Notes under the pieces: generated by a model | Told to the model about the DNA's origin: nothing | What the model saw: the letters and a program-made list of their open reading frames with translations, nothing else | The model's database searches: none | Shown: positions 4,040 through 6,031 of the stretch, in pieces | Position numbering within the stretch: the first letter of the stretch is position 1 | Layout of the letters: each line of letters starts with the position of its first letter | Assembly: GCA_002291855.1 (NCBI GenBank) | Contig: DBAW01000067.1 | Location: 490-6,520 of the forward strand | DNA from: Sphingomonas sp. UBA1000 | Lineage (GTDB): Bacteria; Pseudomonadota; Alphaproteobacteria; Sphingomonadales; Sphingomonadaceae | Direction of reading: 5' to 3' | Length of the DNA stretch: 6,031 nucleotides | Program-made: the position numbers and the translations under genes

Positions 4040-6031
4040 ATGAGCGAGCTTGCCAAGACTTTCGATCCCGCCGCCATCGAGGCGAAATGGTATCCGCACT
4101 GGGAAGGCAGCGGCCTGTTCCGGCCCGCGCGTCCCGATGCCGAGCCGTTCACGATCGTCATTCCGCCGCCCAACGTCACCGGCTCGCTGCATATCGGCCA
4201 TGCGCTCGACAACACGTTGCAGGACATTCTGATCCGCCATGCCCGGCTGATGGGGCGCGACGCGCTGTGGGTGGTCGGCACCGATCATGCCGGCATCGCC
4301 ACCCAGATGGTGGTCGAGCGGCAGATGAACGCCGCCGGGGAAAAGCGCACCGATTTCACCCGCGAGGCGTTTGTCGAGCGGGTCTGGCGCTGGAAGGAAG
4401 AAAGCGGCGGCCAGATCACCCGCCAGCTCCGCCGGCTGGGCGCGTCGTGCGACTGGGCGCAGGAACGCTTCACGATGGACGAAGGCTTTAGCCGCGCCGT
4501 CCTCAAGGTGTTTGTCGACCTGTATCGTCAGGGGCTGATCTACCGCGACAAGAGGCTGGTCAACTGGGATCCGAAACTTGGCACCGCGATTTCCGATCTG
4601 GAGGTCGAGACGCGCGAGGTGCAGGGCCACTTCTGGCATCTGCGCTATCCGCTGGCCGACGGGTCGGGCCATATCATGGTCGCCACCACCCGGCCTGAGA
4701 CGATGCTTGCCGACATGGCGGTCGCCGTCCATCCCGAGGATCCGCGCTACACCGCGCTGATCGGGCGGCAGGTGCGGCTGCCGATCACCGGCCGGCTGAT
4801 CCCGATCGTGGCCGACGAACATGCCGATCCCGAGCTGGGGTCGGGTGCGGTCAAGATCACGCCGGGGCATGATTTCAACGACTTCGAAGTCGGCGTGCGC
4901 GCCGGTTTCAAGGCGGCGGACATGCTCAACATGCTCGATGCCGAGGCGCGGATCGTGCAGACCGCCGACAATCTGGTGCCGGACGAACTGATCGGGCTGG
5001 ACCGGTTTGCCGCGCGCCGCCGCGTCGTCGAACTGATCGAGGCCGAAGGGCTGCTCGACAAGGTCGAGGACCGGGTGATCCAGACGCCCTATGGCGACCG
5101 TTCGGGCGTGGTCATCGAACCCTGGCTGACCGACCAATGGTATGTCGATGCCAAGACGCTGGCCCAGCCGGCGATCGAGGCGGTGCGTTCCGGCGCGATC
5201 AGGGTCGTGCCCGAAAGCTGGGCCAAGACCTATTTCAACTGGATGGAGAACATCCAGCCCTGGTGCGTGTCGCGCCAGCTGTGGTGGGGGCATCGCATCC
5301 CGGCATGGTTCGCGCCCGACGGGCAGGTGTTCGTCGCCGAAACCGAGGATGAGGCGCTGGCGCAGGCGCGGGCGGCGATCGGCCCCGATGTCGTGCTGAC
5401 CCGCGATGCTGACGTCCTCGACACCTGGTTCTCCTCGGCCTTGTGGCCGTTCGGCACGCTGGGCTGGCCCGATCAGAGCGAAAGGCTGGCCCGCCATTAT
5501 CCCAATGACGTGCTGATTTCGGGCTTCGACATCCTGTTCTTCTGGGATGCGCGGATGATCATGCAGGGGCTGCATTTCATGTGCGAAGTGCCGTTCCGCA
5601 CGCTGTATCTGCACGGGCTGGTGCGCGCGGCCGACGGGTCGAAAATGTCAAAGTCCAAGGGCAATACCGTCGATCCGCTGGGCCTGATCGAGCGTTACGG
5701 CGCCGATGCGCTGCGTTTCACGCTGGCGGCGATGGAAAGCCAGGGCCGCGACGTGAAGCTCGATGAACGGCGGGTCGAGGGCTATCGCAACTTCGCGACC
5801 AAGCTGTGGAACGCCGCCCGCTTCGCGCAGGCGAACGGCATCGGCGCGTCGTCGTCGCCGGTGCCGCCGCCCGCCACCCTGCCGGTCAATCGCTGGATCG
5901 TCGGCGAAGTGCGCGCGACCGTCGCCGCGCTCGATCAGGCGCTGGCCGGGCTGCGTTATGACGAGGCGGCGAACACCATCTATCACTTTGTCTGGGACCG
6001 GTTCTGCGACTGGTATCTGGAACTGATCAAG
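4040..6031 (+). CDS. valS: valyl-tRNA synthetase, first 664 codons, cut by right edge
   Basis: This class Ia synthetase charges tRNA-Val with valine in the cytosol and edits mischarged threonine. From ATG 4040, with TAAGG seven bases upstream, the frame stays open to the last base of the window. The catalytic motif IPPPNVTGSLHIGHAL (41-56) contains HIGH at 51-54, and KMSKS is at 535-539. The inserted editing domain carries ATTRPETMLADMAVAVHP (215-232) and GSGAVKITPGHDFNDFEVG (267-285). QPWCVSRQLWWGHRIPAW (406-423), DTWFSSALWPF (461-471) and the LHGLVRA-DGSKMSKS-GN context are typical of ValS rather than IleS or LeuS. The anticodon-binding domain begins near 615 (PVNRWI) and is cut after ELIK. 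The remaining part, with the C-terminal coiled-coil tRNA arm, should be about 200-280 residues. All visible motifs are intact. It is probably the distal member of the tolC-popZ transcription run, although its own promoter in the 74-nt gap cannot be excluded. Confidence 0.97.
   Translation, partial: MSELAKTFDPAAIEAKWYPHWEGSGLFRPARPDAEPFTIVIPPPNVTGSLHIGHALDNTLQDILIRHARLMGRDALWVVGTDHAGIATQMVVERQMNAAGEKRTDFTREAFVERVWRWKEESGGQITRQLRRLGASCDWAQERFTMDEGFSRAVLKVFVDLYRQGLIYRDKRLVNWDPKLGTAISDLEVETREVQGHFWHLRYPLADGSGHIMVATTRPETMLADMAVAVHPEDPRYTALIGRQVRLPITGRLIPIVADEHADPELGSGAVKITPGHDFNDFEVGVRAGFKAADMLNMLDAEARIVQTADNLVPDELIGLDRFAARRRVVELIEAEGLLDKVEDRVIQTPYGDRSGVVIEPWLTDQWYVDAKTLAQPAIEAVRSGAIRVVPESWAKTYFNWMENIQPWCVSRQLWWGHRIPAWFAPDGQVFVAETEDEALAQARAAIGPDVVLTRDADVLDTWFSSALWPFGTLGWPDQSERLARHYPNDVLISGFDILFFWDARMIMQGLHFMCEVPFRTLYLHGLVRAADGSKMSKSKGNTVDPLGLIERYGADALRFTLAAMESQGRDVKLDERRVEGYRNFATKLWNAARFAQANGIGASSSPVPPPATLPVNRWIVGEVRATVAALDQALAGLRYDEAANTIYHFVWDRFCDWYLELIK

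Noticed and set aside
3671..5614. 647-codon open frame on the minus strand, antisense to valS and the popZ-like gene
   Set aside because: The opposite strand encodes ValS with HIGH, KMSKS and editing motifs. The antisense product is rich in Arg, His, Gly, Asp and Pro with no domain, a product of third-position GC bias.

Overview
The window is about 6 kb of GC-rich bacterial chromosome with alphaproteobacterial character, most likely from a sphingomonad. The assignment rests on two things. One is the run isoaspartyl-methyltransferase-like gene, tolC-type gene, popZ/DUF2497-type gene, valS, an order I associate with this group. The other is the PopZ-type protein, a family largely confined to Alphaproteobacteria. 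No database search was possible, so the genus is open.

Layout. Positions 1-1061 are read on the minus strand: the N-terminal two thirds of a type I methionine aminopeptidase (map, running off the left edge), then tRNA-Asn(GTT) and tRNA-Cys(GCA), each with a recognisable sigma70-type promoter. The roughly 245 nt between the two tRNAs hold no convincing gene but carry four short inverted repeats. A divergent promoter region (about 1062-1151) separates this block from the plus-strand block. The plus-strand genes are a degenerate protein-L-isoaspartate methyltransferase-like gene (1152-1793), a TolC-family outer-membrane channel (1836-3284), a PopZ/DUF2497 polar-scaffold-like gene (3375-3965) and valS (4040 to the right edge, open, 664 codons visible). 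Gaps between these four genes are about 42, 90 and 74 nt, with no T-tract terminator in any of them, so read-through is plausible.

Function. Most of the content is core: translation (two tRNAs, valyl-tRNA synthetase), N-terminal Met removal (map), export or efflux through the outer membrane (TolC) and cell-pole organisation (PopZ-like). The most interesting points are the methyltransferase-like protein that has lost the hallmark residues of its family, a 14-bp tandem repeat across that gene's stop codon, repeated copies of the popZ-like start region with a tiny leader reading frame, and the structured inter-tRNA spacer. I found no mobile element, CRISPR array or clearly new multi-gene system.
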